From: Bathymodiolus brooksi
Lineage: Eukaryota > Mollusca > Bivalvia > Mytilida > Modiolidae
NCBI GenBank assembly: GCA_963680875.1
Contig: OY804579.1
Location: 25,095,804-25,159,803, forward strand
DNA: 64,000 bases
Direction: 5' to 3'
Position numbers and translations under genes: made by a program. The notes beneath the pieces are model-generated. The model was not told the origin of the DNA. It ran no database searches and saw nothing but the letters and a program-made list of their open reading frames with translations. Positions 45,201 to 57,184 of the stretch are shown here, piece after piece. Position 1 is the stretch's first letter; the number at the start of each line of letters is the position of its first letter.

Positions 45201-48200
45201 GTCCTATTACATTAAAATATTCCTGTTAAAGAAGAAAAGCTGACTGTCCTATTACATTAAAATATTACTTTTAAAGAAGAAAATCTGACTGTTCTATTAC
45301 ATTAAAATATTACTGTTAAAGAAGAAAAGCTGACTGTCCTATTACATTAAAATATTATTGATAAAGAAGAAAACCTGACTGTCCTATTATATTAAAACAT
45401 TACTGTTAAAGAAGAAAAGCTGACTGTCCTAATATTACTGTTAAAAAAAACCTGACTGTCCTATTACATTAAAATATTCCTGTTAAAGAAGAAAAGCTGA
45501 CTGTCCTATTACATTAAAATATTCCTGTTAAAGAAGAAAAGCTGACGGTCCTATTACATTAAAATATTACTTTTAAAGAAGAAAATCTGACTGTTCTATT
45601 ACATTAAAATATTCCTGTTAAAGAAGAAAACCTGACTGTCCTATTACATTAAAATATGACTGTTAAAAAAGAAGAACCTGACTGTCCTATTACATTAAAA
45701 TATTATTGATAAAAAAGAAAAGCTGACTGTCCTATTACATTAAAATATTCCTGTTAATGAAGAAAAGCTGACTGTCCTATTAACATTAAAATATTACTGT
45801 TAAAGAGGAAAAGCTGAGTGTCCTATTACATTAAAATATTACTGTTAAAGAAGAAAACCTGACTGTCCTATTACATTAAAATATGACTGTTAAAAAAAAA
45901 GAACCTGACTGTCCTATTACATTAAAATAGTATTGATAAAGAAGAAAACCTGACTGTCCTATTATATTAAAACATTACTGTTAAAGAAGAAAAGCTGACT
46001 GTCCTATTACATTAAAATATTACTGTTAAAGAGGAAAAGCTGACTGTCCTATTACATTTAAATATTACTATTAAAAAAACCTGACTGTCCTATTGCATTA
46101 AAATATGACTGTTAAAAAAGAAGAACCTGACTGTCCTATTACATTAAAATATTATTGATAAAGAAGAAAACCTGACTGTCCTATTATATTAAAACATTAC
46201 TGTTAAAGAAGAAAAGCTGACTGTCCTAATATTACTGTTAAAAAACCCTGACTGTCCTATTACATTAAAATATTCCTGTTAAAGAAGAAAAGCTGACTGT
46301 CCTATTACATTAAAATATTACTTTTAAAGAAGAAAATCTGACTGTTCTATTACATTAAAATATTACTGTTAAAGAAGAAAAGCTGACTGTCCTATTACAT
46401 TAAAATATTATTGATAAAGAAAAAAACCTGACTGTCCTATTATATTAAAACATTACTGTTAAAGAAGAAAAGCTGACTGTCCTAATATTACTGTTAAAAA
46501 ACCCTGACTGTCCTATTACATTAAAATATTCCTGTTAAAGAAGAAAAGCTGACTGTCCTATTACATTAAAATATTCCTGTTAAAGAAGAAAAGCTGACTG
46601 TCCTATTACATTAAAATATTACTTTTAAAGAAGAAAATCTGACTGTTCTATTACATTAAAATATTACTGTTAAAGAAGAAAAGCTGACTGTCCTATTACA
46701 TTAAAATATTATTGATAAAGAAGAAAACCTGACTGTCCTATTATATTAAAACATTACTGTTAAAGAAGAAAAGCTGACTGTCCTAATATTACTGTTAAAA
46801 AAAACCTGACTGTCCTATTACATTAAAATATTCCTGTTAAAGAAGAAAAGCTGACGGTCCTATTACATTAAAATATTACTTTTAAAGAAGAAAATCTGAC
46901 TGTTCTATTACATTAAAATATTCCTGTTAAAGAAGAAAACCTGACTGTCCTATTACATTAAAATATGACTGTTAAAAAAGAAGAACCTGACTGTCCTATT
47001 ACATTAAAATATTATTGATAAAAAAGAAAAGCTGACTGTCCTATTACATTAAAATATTCCTGTTAATGAAGAAAAGCTGACTGTCCTATTAACATTAAAA
47101 TATTACTGTTAAAGAGGAAAAGCTGAGTGTCCTATTACATTAAAATATTACTGTTAAAGAAGAAAACCTGACTGTCCTATTACATTAAAATATGACTGTT
47201 AAAAAAAAAGAACCTGACTGTCCTATTACATTAAAATAGTATTGATAAAGAAGAAAACCTGACTGTCCTATTATATTAAAACATTACTGTTAAAGAAGAA
47301 AAGCTGACTGTCCTATTACATTAAAATATTACTGTTAAAGAGGAAAAGCTGACTGTCCTATTACATTTAAATATTACTATTAAAAAAACCTGACTGTCCT
47401 ATTGCATTAAAATATGACTGTTAAAAAAGAAGAACCTGACTGTCCTATTACATTAAAATATTATTGATAAAGAAGAAAACCTGACTGTCCTATTATATTA
47501 AAACATTACTGTTAAAGAAGAAAAGCTGACTGTCCTAATATTACTGTTAAAAAACCCTGACTGTCCTATTACATTAAAATATTCCTGTTAAAGAAGAAAA
47601 GCTGACTGTCCTATTACATTAAAATATTACTTTTAAAGAAGAAAATCTGACTGTTCTATTACATTAAAATATTACTGTTAAAGAAGAAAAGCTGACTGTC
47701 CTATTACATTAAAATATTATTGATAAAGAAAAAAACCTGACTGTCCTATTATATTAAAACATTACTGTTAAAGAAGAAAAGCTGACTGTCCTAATATTAC
47801 TGTTAAAAAACCCTGACTGTCCTATTACATTAAAATATTCCTGTTAAAGAAGAAAAGCTGACTGTCCTATTACATTAAAATATTACTTTTAAAGAAGAAA
47901 ATCTGACTGTTCTATTACATTAAAATATTACTGTTAAAGAAGAAAAGCTGACTGTCCTATTACATTAAAATATTATTGATAAAGAAGAAAACCTGACTGT
48001 CCTATTATATTAAAACATTACTGTTAAAGAAGAAAAGCTGACTGTCCTAATATTACTGTTAAAAAAAAGCTGACTGTCCTATTACATTAAAATATTCCTG
48101 TTAAAGAAGAAAAGCTGGCTGTCCTATTACATTAAAATATTACTGTTAAAGAAGAAAAGCTGACTGTCCTAATATTACTGCTGAAAAAACCTTGACTGTC

Positions 48201-48420
48201 CTATTACATTAAAATATTACTGTTAAAAGAGAAAAGCTGACTGTTCTATTACATTAAAATATTCCTGTTAAAGAAGAAAAGCTGACTGTCCTATTACATT
48301 AAAATATGACTGTTAAAAAAGAAGAACCTGACTGTCCTATTACATTAAAATATTATTGATAAAAAAGAAAACCTGACTGTCCTATTACATTAACATATTA
48401 TTGACAAAGAAGAAAAGCTG
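42236..48420. repeat. Roughly 45-bp minisatellite, main part, with higher-order structure
   Basis: It is the same unit as 34668-35012, in about 130 variant copies. Blocks of variants recur in the same order: the block with TATATTAAAACATTACTG followed by ATTACATTTAAATATTACTA occurs near 44390, 45965 and 47277. A pearl-like fragment interrupts it at 43026-43394. Confidence 0.92.
43026..43394 (+). repeat. Pearl-like right-end fragment, first copy of a duplication
   Basis: It contains GGGGACCATCCGGTGAGTAT, CCAAGTTTGGTTCC, TTTCAGAGAAGAAGATTAAA and ATGAGCCTTTGGGT, then switches abruptly into the 45-bp array before the last hairpin arm. It looks identical to 48420-48788. The 114-codon frame across it is present in both copies and is not a gene. 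Confidence 0.85.
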
Positions 48421-48806
48421 AATGTCCTCTCAAAAACAGCATTAGTTCCATAATAACATAATAAAGGGACTTTTTTTTGGAATGCAATAAAAAAAAATCT
48501 GCATAAAAGCAAATGAACAATAAATAATTTATACCCATATATATATGGAAATACCCTTTTTGATACCTTTTAGCCTCTTGTTTCTTTTGTGTACATTTGA
48601 TCAATAAAAAAAAACATAAAACTGTGTAGGGGACCATCCGGTGAGTATTTCTACCAAGTTTGGTTCCAATTGGTGCTGTGGTTTCAGAGAAGAAGATTAA
48701 AATGTAAAAGTTTACAGACAAGGACGCCACCGACAAGGACAACTATGGACATCAAGTGATGGCAATACCTGACATGAGCCTTTGGGTCAGGTGAGCTATA
48801 AAAAAT
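48420..48806 (+). repeat. Pearl-like right-end fragment, second and more complete copy
   Basis: It has the same sequence as 43026-43394 but continues through CAGGTGAGCTATAAAAA, the full right end. The spacing between copies is 5394 bp. Confidence 0.85.
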
Positions 48807-49199
48807 TAAAGTTTGTTTTTGCCCACAAAAACGTATTTCTCCCCCCCGTCCCACAAACTGTAGTCAAAGGTAAAAAATCTATTTTGATAACAAATAAAAT
48901 TAAGCTTCAATGAATAACAAAAAAAACCTGTTTTTAATCCATGAAACACAAAAAAAAATTGATCAAAAGTGCAAAAGCAAGGGTTACAGGTACTATTCCA
49001 TATTGTCATGGAAAAGTTCCCCATTCCAGAAAATTGCTCAGCCTATGTTCCAATGATTTTAAAGGAGTTTTGTTCTTCTAAAATCAATGGATTGGTGATG
49101 AAAAACTTTTTCAGGGAAATAGTGACATTATGATAGACTCTTGTACATATACGTGTATATATATATATACAAGTTTCAGTAAGGGATATTACACTAGAG
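48807..49199. other. No feature recognised
   Basis: AT-rich intron sequence with a C run at 48841-48847. Confidence 0.4.
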
Positions 49200-49733
49200 T
49201 GTTTGCAAATAACTCCCACAAAATTTACGGGATCAAAATTTTCTGGTAATATGCACAACTACATATGGTGTCCTTATTACCTTCCAAGTTTCATGAAATT
49301 CTGTTCTGTAGTTTCAGAGGAGTTGTGCTGACAAACTGCTTCAGAAGTATAATTCGGGAAATTTCTAAGTTCAAAGGGGCATAACTCCCACAAAATTCAG
49401 GAGATAAAAATTTCCTGGTAATATGCACAACTACAAATGGTGTCCTTACTACCTACCAAGTTTCATGAAATTCTGTTCAGTAGTTTCAGAGGAGTTGTGC
49501 TGACAAGCTGCTTCAGAAGTATATTTCGGGAAATTTTTAAGTTCAAAGGGGCATAACTCCCACAAAATTTAGGGGATCAAAATTTCCTGGTAATATGCAC
49601 AACTACATATGGTGTCCTTACTACCTACCAAGTTTCATGAAATTCTGTTCAGTAGTTTCAGAGGAGTTGCGCTGACAAACTGTGTGACGGACAGACGGAC
49701 AGGACAAAAACAATATGTCTCTCCACCAAAGTG
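49200..49733 (+). repeat. Three roughly 175-bp tandem units ending in a hairpin
   Basis: The units share AACTCCCACAAAATTTACGG, GGTAATATGCACAACTACA and GTTTCAGAGGAGTTGTGCTG. The series ends in GACGGACAGACGGACAGGAC and the hairpin ATGTCTCTCCAC/GTGGAGGGAGACAT. The architecture (tandem core, GACGG run, terminal hairpin) parallels the pearl-like family but the sequences differ. Confidence 0.8.
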
Positions 49734-49746
49734 GAGGGAGACATAA

Positions 49747-49866
49747 CTATCAAAGTCAGACTTGAAATAAAAATTATAAGTCTTGTTCGTTGGTCCCATT
49801 TTGAACTATCAAAGTCAGGCTTGAAATAAAAATTATAAGTCTTGTTCGTTGGTCCCATTTTGAACC
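49747..49866. repeat. Tandem duplication of about 58 bp
   Basis: ACTATCAAAGTCAG(A/G)CTTG through GTTGGTCCCATTTTGAAC occurs twice in a row. Confidence 0.85.
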
Positions 49867-49984
49867 CCTTATATCTAGGAATAGTAAGAGCCATAAAAAA
49901 TGTGTTAGCATACTACTACATAATTATAATTAGTAACATCAAGAATAAAATCCCATCCAGATTGGTTAAACAATAAACCAACAT

Positions 49985-50766
49985 CTTTTTTGATACTTTT
50001 GGGACTCTTTGTTTCTTTCTTGACAGATCACAAAAAAACCCATAAATTTTCATAGAACCATCCAATGAACATTCATACCAAGTTTGGTTCCAATTGACTT
50101 AGTGGTTTCAGAGAAGAGGATAATAAAAGAAAACACCCCTTTTGACCTCTTTTTATGCCCCCGTACTAGCTGCATAAAGGGAACATGGTTTGTCCGGCTA
50201 ACTCCTCCTACAGTTTTAGAGCTACAGCTTTAATATTTTGCAGGATGTTTATACACATAATGGAGGTGTGCATGTCCACAGGATATTGATGGTCAAGCAG
50301 GGGCATCATTTGTGTCTTACAGACACACTTCATTTTTTAAAAATCACTCCTAACAAAACAACTTTGTCCATAATTATCAATTGCGGGGGCATACTTCTTT
50401 TCTAGTTTTTTTTTATTCAAGTACTTTCAATCAACAAAAACCAAACTTTTTATAGAATCATCCAATGAACATTGCTACGTTTGGTTCCAATTAGCTAAAT
50501 GTTTTGAGAATAAGATTAAAAACAGAAAATATAATTTTTAACACCTTTGGGTCTCTTATTTCTTTTGTGTCCTTTCAATCAATTAAAAAACATATATTTT
50601 CAGAGGACCATTCAATGAACATTCCTACTAAGATTGGTGCCAATTGGGCCAATGGTTTCAGAGAAGGAGCTTAAAATGTAAAAGTTTACATACAACAATG
50701 ACGATGACGGACGCCAATTGATGGCAATACCTCACATGACCCTTTGGGTCAGGTCAGCTAAAAAAA
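49985..50766 (+). repeat. Pearl-like element remnants, interrupted
   Basis: Three diverged core units have ACCATCCAATGAACATTC and GGTTCCAATTG and end in CTCACATGACCCTTTGGGTC. Another repeat (50154-50396) is nested in it. Confidence 0.65.
50154..50396. repeat. Nested element with TATGCCCCCG ends
   Basis: It begins TATGCCCCCGTACTAG and ends GCGGGGGCATA, facing each other. The interior has CTCCTACAGTTTTAGAGCT and TGCATGTCCACAGG. The size and ends suggest a small non-autonomous element. Confidence 0.6.
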
Positions 50767-51296
50767 AACTCATCACCATCAGATAAACAACAAACTCTCC
50801 ATGTACAAATAACAGAAATATTCATATTTGGACCTTATAGTCCGCTTGTTTAGAAATAGGTATGGCTACAATACCCCAAATCAATTCCAACCTTTATTCT
50901 GTCCCTAATACATACAAATTCATAATGGTCAGTCAACTAGAACTAAAGTTATTGCAAAGAAACCATAGTGTCTGCAGACGGATGAGGAAGATAGACCAAT
51001 AACATACAATGTAATACCACCACAATATTCTGAGGTGACATTTAGCTTGACAGATTTATTACATTATAGTGGGAGAGTGATTGTTGTTTAACGTATTACA
51101 TTTTATCATATACTTAGTACTAAATAAAGGAAATTTGCATATATAATACTGAAAGAACATTACGACTGTATTTGTCTGCCGTGACTGATATCATCACCCC
51201 TTTATCATACCCCTTAAAATGATATTGATCACGTGACTAAAGGTTCATAATACAGAACAAGACTTTCTCATGTTTAAGTATATGATAAACATAATA
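50767..51296. other. No feature recognised
   Basis: AT-rich intron sequence. Confidence 0.4.
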
Positions 51297-51424
51297 TGAT
51301 ATGGCTCTTTCCGTATCACATCCCGTATCAACCGTCGACCAATATCATCCCTCGAGCTAAAGCTCTCGGGATGATATTGGTGTCTCGGGTTGATACAGGA
51401 TGTGATACGGAAAGAGCCATATAA
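51297..51424. repeat. 128-bp palindrome in the large intron
   Basis: Arms from ATATGGCTCTTTCCGTATCA and its complement pair over about 55 bp with few mismatches; the centre is near 51358 (CTCGAGCTAAAGCTCTCGGG). It lies 60 bp from the transmembrane exon on its intron side. Confidence 0.85.
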
Positions 51425-51486
51425 TATTCTCTATACATATATCTTTGAGTTTTCAATATAACATAGTATTGATAAAGTAACTTTAC

Positions 51487-51565
51487 CTTCTCCTAAAGAG
51501 TATGAAGACCATACATGATACCACTAATACTATAAAGCCACCAAGGACCAAGCCAATAATTGCAC
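51487..51565 (-). CDS. Transmembrane exon of the membrane-protein gene
   Basis: A 79-bp minus-strand exon has a TTTACAG acceptor (AG at 51566-51567) and a GTAAAG donor (51485-51486). It encodes GAIIGLVLGGFIVLVVSCMV then FILFRRR, a small-residue and aliphatic membrane span followed by a basic stop-transfer cluster. The first Gly codon is completed by the last base of the exon at 54589-54666 (G plus GT), and its last two bases (AG) are completed by the exon at 31177-31792. Both junctions keep the frame, which is the main evidence that these three exons are one gene. The orientation fits a type I protein with an intracellular C-terminus. Confidence 0.85.
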
Positions 51566-51567
51566 CT

Positions 51568-52687
51568 GTAAATACAAATCATATTCTCAAATTAATCATA
51601 TGAATGTAATTACCATTTGATTAAGATATGATGGGTTTATTTTTGTCACTTATTGTTCATTCACTATTTCAATCTTATCAGTTGTTAAGATTTTGTAAAT
51701 GGTCATAAGATGATCATTCATCAGTGGCTTGAGAAGATATTTAAGTATACATTTGAGTCATTTCACCCAGAGATAAATAAGCATAACTATAGGTTCGTCT
51801 GAACCTGAGGACCATGGACTGGTAACTAGAAGCCATCTTAGCAGTAACAATGATCTTGATAATATCCTAGATATTTTAGAGTGTAACAACAATCAATCTT
51901 AAAGTTATCATAAAGTGATTGACAATTCTTAAGCAAAATTGTCAACGGCAAGGGCGACTCCTTAACTGTTCCTTATGAAACACTTCATTTTTGAGGAACA
52001 CAAAATCGTCTTAGAATTAAGCAGATTTCTTATAACTCTTGACAATTTACATAGGTATCACAGAGGTCTCTTACTTTTCTAATAATTCGTAACATAAATG
52101 TTGGTACTAAATTAAAGCATAGTTAACTCATGAAATGATGGTACAGGTTTTGTATCTTTATTCTTAAAAATCAAAAATAGATGAAAGAAACCATATGCTA
52201 GACTCCTTCAGCAATAAACTAATAAGGAATTACAGACTTGACACAGTATGTGTGAAAAGCTTAAACAGATCGTGATAGAAAAGTTTAAATACTTCAAAGT
52301 GGTAATCAGAAGCCATTAATCGAAGGGCTGACAATACAACGGCCAAAAGATAAACAATGATCAATAAACCACTACACAGACAACCAAAAATCGGGAGTGA
52401 ACTCAGGTGCTCTGGAAGGGTAGACAGTTCCTGCTCCTCAAGTTATAAAATCAAGCACCTTTCCTAAATCACTACAGATTATAATACCACTAGTAGAATT
52501 TTAAGCCATTTTAAAATCTTTGTACAATAACCTCAAAATTATTTCAAAGAGAAAATTGCCGTTGGAAATTTGTCATTTACCATAGTGATTTTTATGGAAC
52601 CAAATTTGGAATGTTTTACACAGAAAATTACCAATTTTGATATAAATAAGTGTGAAGTCGGAATATGTAAATGGTCTATTTTACAAA
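51568..52687. other. Intron sequence, no feature recognised
   Basis: AT-rich intron between the transmembrane exon and the 55-bp array. Confidence 0.5.
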
Positions 52688-53985
52688 AGTAGGACATCAA
52701 CAATATAAACAGACATAAAAATGGAGTCATGTTTACCAGAAAAGTAGGACATTAATAATATAAACAGACATAAAAATGGAGTCATGTTTACCAGAAAAGT
52801 AGGACATCAACAATATAAACAGACATAAAATGGAGTCATGTTTACCAGAAAAGTAGGACATCAACAATATAAACAGACATAAAATGGAGTCATGTTTACC
52901 AGAAAAGTAGGACATCAATAATATAAACAGATATAAAAATGGAGTCATGTTTACCAGAAAAGTAGGACATCAACAATATAAAAACAGACATAAAAATGGA
53001 GCCATGTTTACCAGAAAAGTAGGACATTAATAATATAAACAGACATAAAAATGGAGTCATGTTTACCAGAAAAGTAGGACATCAACAATATAAACAGACA
53101 TAAAATGGAGTCATGTTTACCAGAAAAGTAGGACATCAACAATATAAACAGACATAAAATGGAGTCATGTTTACCAGAAAAGTAGGACATCAATAATATA
53201 AACAGATATAAAAATGGAGTCATGTTTACCAGAAAAGTAGGACATCAACAATATAAAAACAGACATAAAAATGGAGCCATGTTTACCAGAAAAGTAGGAC
53301 ATCAATAATATAAACAGACATAAAAATGGAGTCATGTTTACCAGAAAAGTAGGACATCAATAATATAAACAGATATAAAAATGGAGTCATGTTTATCAGA
53401 AAAGTAGGACATCAATAATATAAACAGATATAAAAATGGAGTCATGTTTACCAGAAAAGTAGGACATCAACAATATAAAAACAGACATAAAAATGGAGCC
53501 ATGTTTACCAGAAAAGTAGGACATCAATAATATAAACAGACATAAAAATGGAGTCATGTTTACCAGAAAAGTAGGACATCAATAATATAAACAGACATAA
53601 AAATGGAGTCATGTTTACCAGAAAAGTAGGACATCAATAATATAAACAGACATAAAAATGGAGTCATGTTTACCAGAAAAGTAGGACATCAATAATATAA
53701 ACAGATATAAAAATGGAGTCATGTTTACCAGAAAAGTAGGACATCAATAATATAAACAAACATAAAAATGGAGTCATGTTTACCAGAAAAGTAGGACATC
53801 AATAATATAAACAGATATAAAAATGGAGTCATGTTTACCAGAAAAGTAGGACATCAATAATATAAACAGACATAAAAATGGAGTCATGTTTACCAGAAAA
53901 GTAGGACATCAACAATATAAACAGACATAAAAATGGAGTCATGTTTACTAGAAAAGTAGGACATCAACAATATAAACAGACAGAC
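52688..53985. repeat. 55-bp minisatellite (about 24 units) in an intron
   Basis: The unit is CATCAACAATATAAACAGAC followed by ATAAAAATGGAGTCATGTTT and ACCAGAAAAGTAGGA. Variation (AACAGAC or AAAACAGAC, GTCATG or GCCATG) forms a five-unit, 275-bp higher-order repeat: the 71-codon minus frames at 52733 and 53008 are identical and 275 bp apart. Confidence 0.95.
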
Positions 53986-54588
53986 ACATTTCGTTGCAAA
54001 TTTCAGAGTTTTTTTTAATTGCAAATAAAAAATTGCACAGTTAATAACACATATGAATGCCCTACTGGGACTGAGGCTGTCATGATTTTTATTAAACTGA
54101 TTTCACCGTTATTCAGAGCTGTGCAGTTATACAAAAAAGTTCAAACTTCATCTGAATAGCGGAAAGCCAAAAAACATACATAACCGCAACAAAATTTCAA
54201 TCAGATGACAAGATTACAAGTACTTGTTGGTTCTGTTTGATTTGTGGTGGTCAGAACTAACAGGAAGGACGAGTTTAAAAATTCTTCATTTTTACTTATC
54301 TTGTCCTTTACGTTGGGTATTGACTAACAAATTGGTATAAACTATTTAACACAATACATAAATTTGCAACATAATTCTACCTTTCTGGACATTCATGTTC
54401 AGTCTCAGGTTTCAAATAAAGTATAAAAGTTTTATTTACGATATGTTTTTCTATATTTCCATGCTTCAAGTTCAACTTATGAAATATGTCATAACAAGTG
54501 AAATTACTGCCATGTTTGTGCTCCCATCGATCATTTTTTGTTATCGTGTTTTTGTCTTTATGTTTCTTTTTTTTCTAGAGATAAATAC
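53986..54588. other. Intron sequence, no feature recognised
   Basis: AT-rich. The 87-codon plus frame at 54395-54658 runs antisense over the juxtamembrane exon and is not supported. Confidence 0.45.
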
Positions 54589-54666
54589 CTTTACTAGAAT
54601 CACTCAATCCTTTGTCTTTATTAGATCCTCCAATGTTTTGTGCAACTTGTATTCCTAAAGATGAAT
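54589..54666 (-). CDS. Juxtamembrane exon of the membrane-protein gene
   Basis: A 78-bp minus-strand exon has a CTTTCAATTCTTGTTTCAG acceptor and a GTATTT donor. It encodes SSLGIQVAQNIGGSNKDKGL then SDSSK, a Ser/Gly/Lys-rich stalk that joins in frame to the GAIIG start of the transmembrane exon. It starts with two bases of a split codon, so the next exon upstream must end one base into a codon; I could not find that exon before the window end. Without a conserved domain, support rests on the splice sites and the phase match. Confidence 0.65.
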
Positions 54667-55041
54667 CTGAAACAAGAATTGAAAGTGTTCAATGTTCAAA
54701 ATATAACAGAAAGCAATTTACAAAGGAATTCAGTGGAAAAAAACTTCAGTGCCACGGATTATTGTGTTAAAAATTCAAAAGGATCCGTCAACTACAACGT
54801 AAGATATCGCAGGGAAACCATTCTGTATAAAGACGGAAAACGACAGCCCCATAGCATAACTCTGTGTGTCATGCGAGCTAAAAACACAAAAAAAACATGC
54901 TGAACAATAAATATGCAAAACATGCTGCACTAAAATAGCCCTGTACAAGCCTCAGTATACTGCAATTATAGACTTAAAGCATTTAAAATCTGCTTTTGTT
55001 GTATAATGATGGGACCACAATTGACATTGGGATAATGATTA
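54667..55041. other. Intron or upstream sequence with a degenerate repeat end
   Basis: GTGTGTCATGCGAGCTAAAAA at about 54866 resembles the right end of a pearl-like element. The 87-codon frame at 54640-54903 overlaps this and is not supported as a gene. Confidence 0.4.
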
Positions 55042-55781
55042 AACTGGAGGCTCCCAGGAGCCTACAGTATAATCACTCACCTGGCTTTCAATTTGACATT
55101 TGAATTTGATAGAAAATGGAGTGTCACACATAATTTTGAAAGTGGGCCACCAAAAGATCATTTGAGCTAACATTTCTGAGCCAAAGCTTTTTTTTCTCAT
55201 TATATGTTTAATAAGTATAAATTGGCTGAAAAAAAATCATAGAAAAATCCGGAAGATATGTTGAACAATGCCATGTAGCTGCAATTAAAATTTGAGCTCA
55301 TTTTAACTTATTATTTATCATAAAGCAGGAATGGACAATTAAAAAATTTTATATTTTTGAATGAAGGTTGGGCCATGCCATCTTACACACTTTTGAAAGG
55401 GGACCATCAAAGGACCTATGCTATTTCATTAAAATATGCCTAATGTGCATAACTGGTATAAATCGGCTGAATAAAAAATTTCACAGAATATATGTTAAAC
55501 TGCTCATTGCCATGTAGCTGCAGCTAAAATCTGGACCCCCATCATGACTTATAATAAATCAGTAAGAAACAATTAAATAAATTTCTATTTTTAGTAACAT
55601 CACCAATCATTGAACAGAGGGAGGGGCTGTTGGACATAATTTTGAAAGGGGACTACCCAAGGACAAGATTGATTTAATTTGGTTCAGTGGTTTTAGAGGA
55701 GAAGATTTAAATGTAAAAGTTTATGACGTACGACAAGTGATGGCAAAAGCTAACATGGCCTTTGACCGGCTGAGCTAAAAA
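55042..55781 (+). mobile_element. Pearl-like element
   Basis: The left end has the hairpin AGGCTCCCAGGAGCCT and CACTCACCTGG. The core has GAAAGTGGGCCACCAAAAG, a second diverged unit and GTTTTAGAGGAGAAGATTTA. The right end is GGCTGAGCTAAAAA. Confidence 0.75.
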
Positions 55782-55925
55782 TGTAATTAGAATATGAAAC
55801 ATATCAGGAAAATTGTAAGTATTCAAACAGTTTTGACCACTATCTGTACACTGACAAGGCAAGATTAGTCATCTTCACCACTGACTATTATATCTATCTA
55901 TTCATGATAATTAGATCACAGAAAT

Positions 55926-56471
55926 TAGAGGCTCAGTGGGCTGAGCCTGTGTCGCTCACCTTTCATTCTGCTTTGAGGAAACTTAATACACAACCTTCCA
56001 TACATGTAGATGCTTCCTACCAAGTTTCGGTTCATTTGGCTAGGCAGTTTCAGATGAGAAGATTTTTTAGATATCGACCAATCAGAAACAAGAATTGCCT
56101 GTGGTGGCCATGTTTGTTAACCGATCGAGACGAAATGAGCAATCGTCATAGAGGACATTCCATAGATGCTTCCTGCCATGTTTCGGTTAATTTGGCCAAG
56201 CGGTTTCAGAGGAGGAGATTATTTTAAATTGGCCAATCAGAAACAAGAATGGCTTTGTGGAGGGCCATGTTTGGTAATGGATCATAACAAAATGTGCACT
56301 CTAGTCTCTTTAGACCTTCCATAGATGCTTCCTACTAAGCTTCAGTTCAATTGGCATGTGGGTTTCAGAGGAGAAGATTAAAATGTGAAAAGTTAACAGA
56401 TGACAGACAACAAACAACGGACGCCAAGTGATGCCAAAAGCCCACATTGCCTTTGGCACAGTGAGCTAAAA
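55926..56471 (+). mobile_element. Pearl-like element
   Basis: The left hairpin AGGCTCA-GTGGGC-TGAGCCT is followed by GTCGCTCACCT. Three core units with TTCCTACCAAGTTTCGG-like blocks follow. The right end is AGCCCACATTGCC...GTGAGCTAAAAG. Confidence 0.78.
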
Positions 56472-56621
56472 GAATATTAAAATGTGAATACCTACATGTA
56501 ATGTATAGTATAAACATGTTACACTATATCAGCATTAGTTAATTTCTAAGGGAGATAATGGCAAGTTATCTTTCTTTTAACAGTTTAATGCAAGAGTTAT
56601 CTCCCTTTTAACAGTTTACTA

Positions 56622-57184
56622 CAATGGAGAAGGTTTTTCTTAGAAATGAACCAATCAGAAACAAGAATTGCCTGTGGCGGCCATGTTTGTAAATAGATCG
56701 GGATGAAATGAGCAATCTTTATCGAGGACCTTCCATAGATGCTTCCTACCAAGTTTCGGTTCATTTAGCCAAGCGGTTTCGTAGGAGAAGATTTTTTAAA
56801 ATCGGCCAATCAGAAACAAGAATTGCCTGTGGCGGCTATGTTTATTAACGGATTGGGATGAAATGAGCAATCTTTATATAGAGGACCTTCCATAGATGCT
56901 TCCTACCAAGTTTCGCTTCATTTGACCAAGCGGTTTCGGAGAAGATTTTTAAAAATCGGCCAATCAGAAACAAGAATGGCCTGTGGCGGCCATGTTTGTT
57001 AATAGATCGGGACAAAATTAGCAATTTCTAGAGAGGACCTTCCATAGATGCTTCCTACCAAGTTTCAGTTCATTTGGCCGAGAGATTTCAGAGGAGAAGA
57101 TTAAAATGCGAAAAAGTTAACGGACGATGGACAATGGACGCCAAGTGATGGCAAAAGCTCACATTGACAAGGTGAGCTAAAAAA
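56622..57184 (+). repeat. Pearl-like element, left end missing
   Basis: Three core units (GACCTTCCATAGATGCTTCC, TTTCAGAGGAGAAGATTAAA) end in AGCTCACATTGACAAGGTGAGCT. It begins abruptly after two short CTTTTAACAGTTTA repeats. Confidence 0.7.

Noticed and set aside
43004..48742. Duplicated 114-codon ORF as a gene pair
   Set aside because: It spans the boundary of the minisatellite and a pearl-like fragment, and identity comes from the recent duplication.
54640..54903. 87-codon plus-strand ORF
   Set aside because: It overlaps the minus-strand juxtamembrane exon acceptor and ends in a degenerate repeat terminus.
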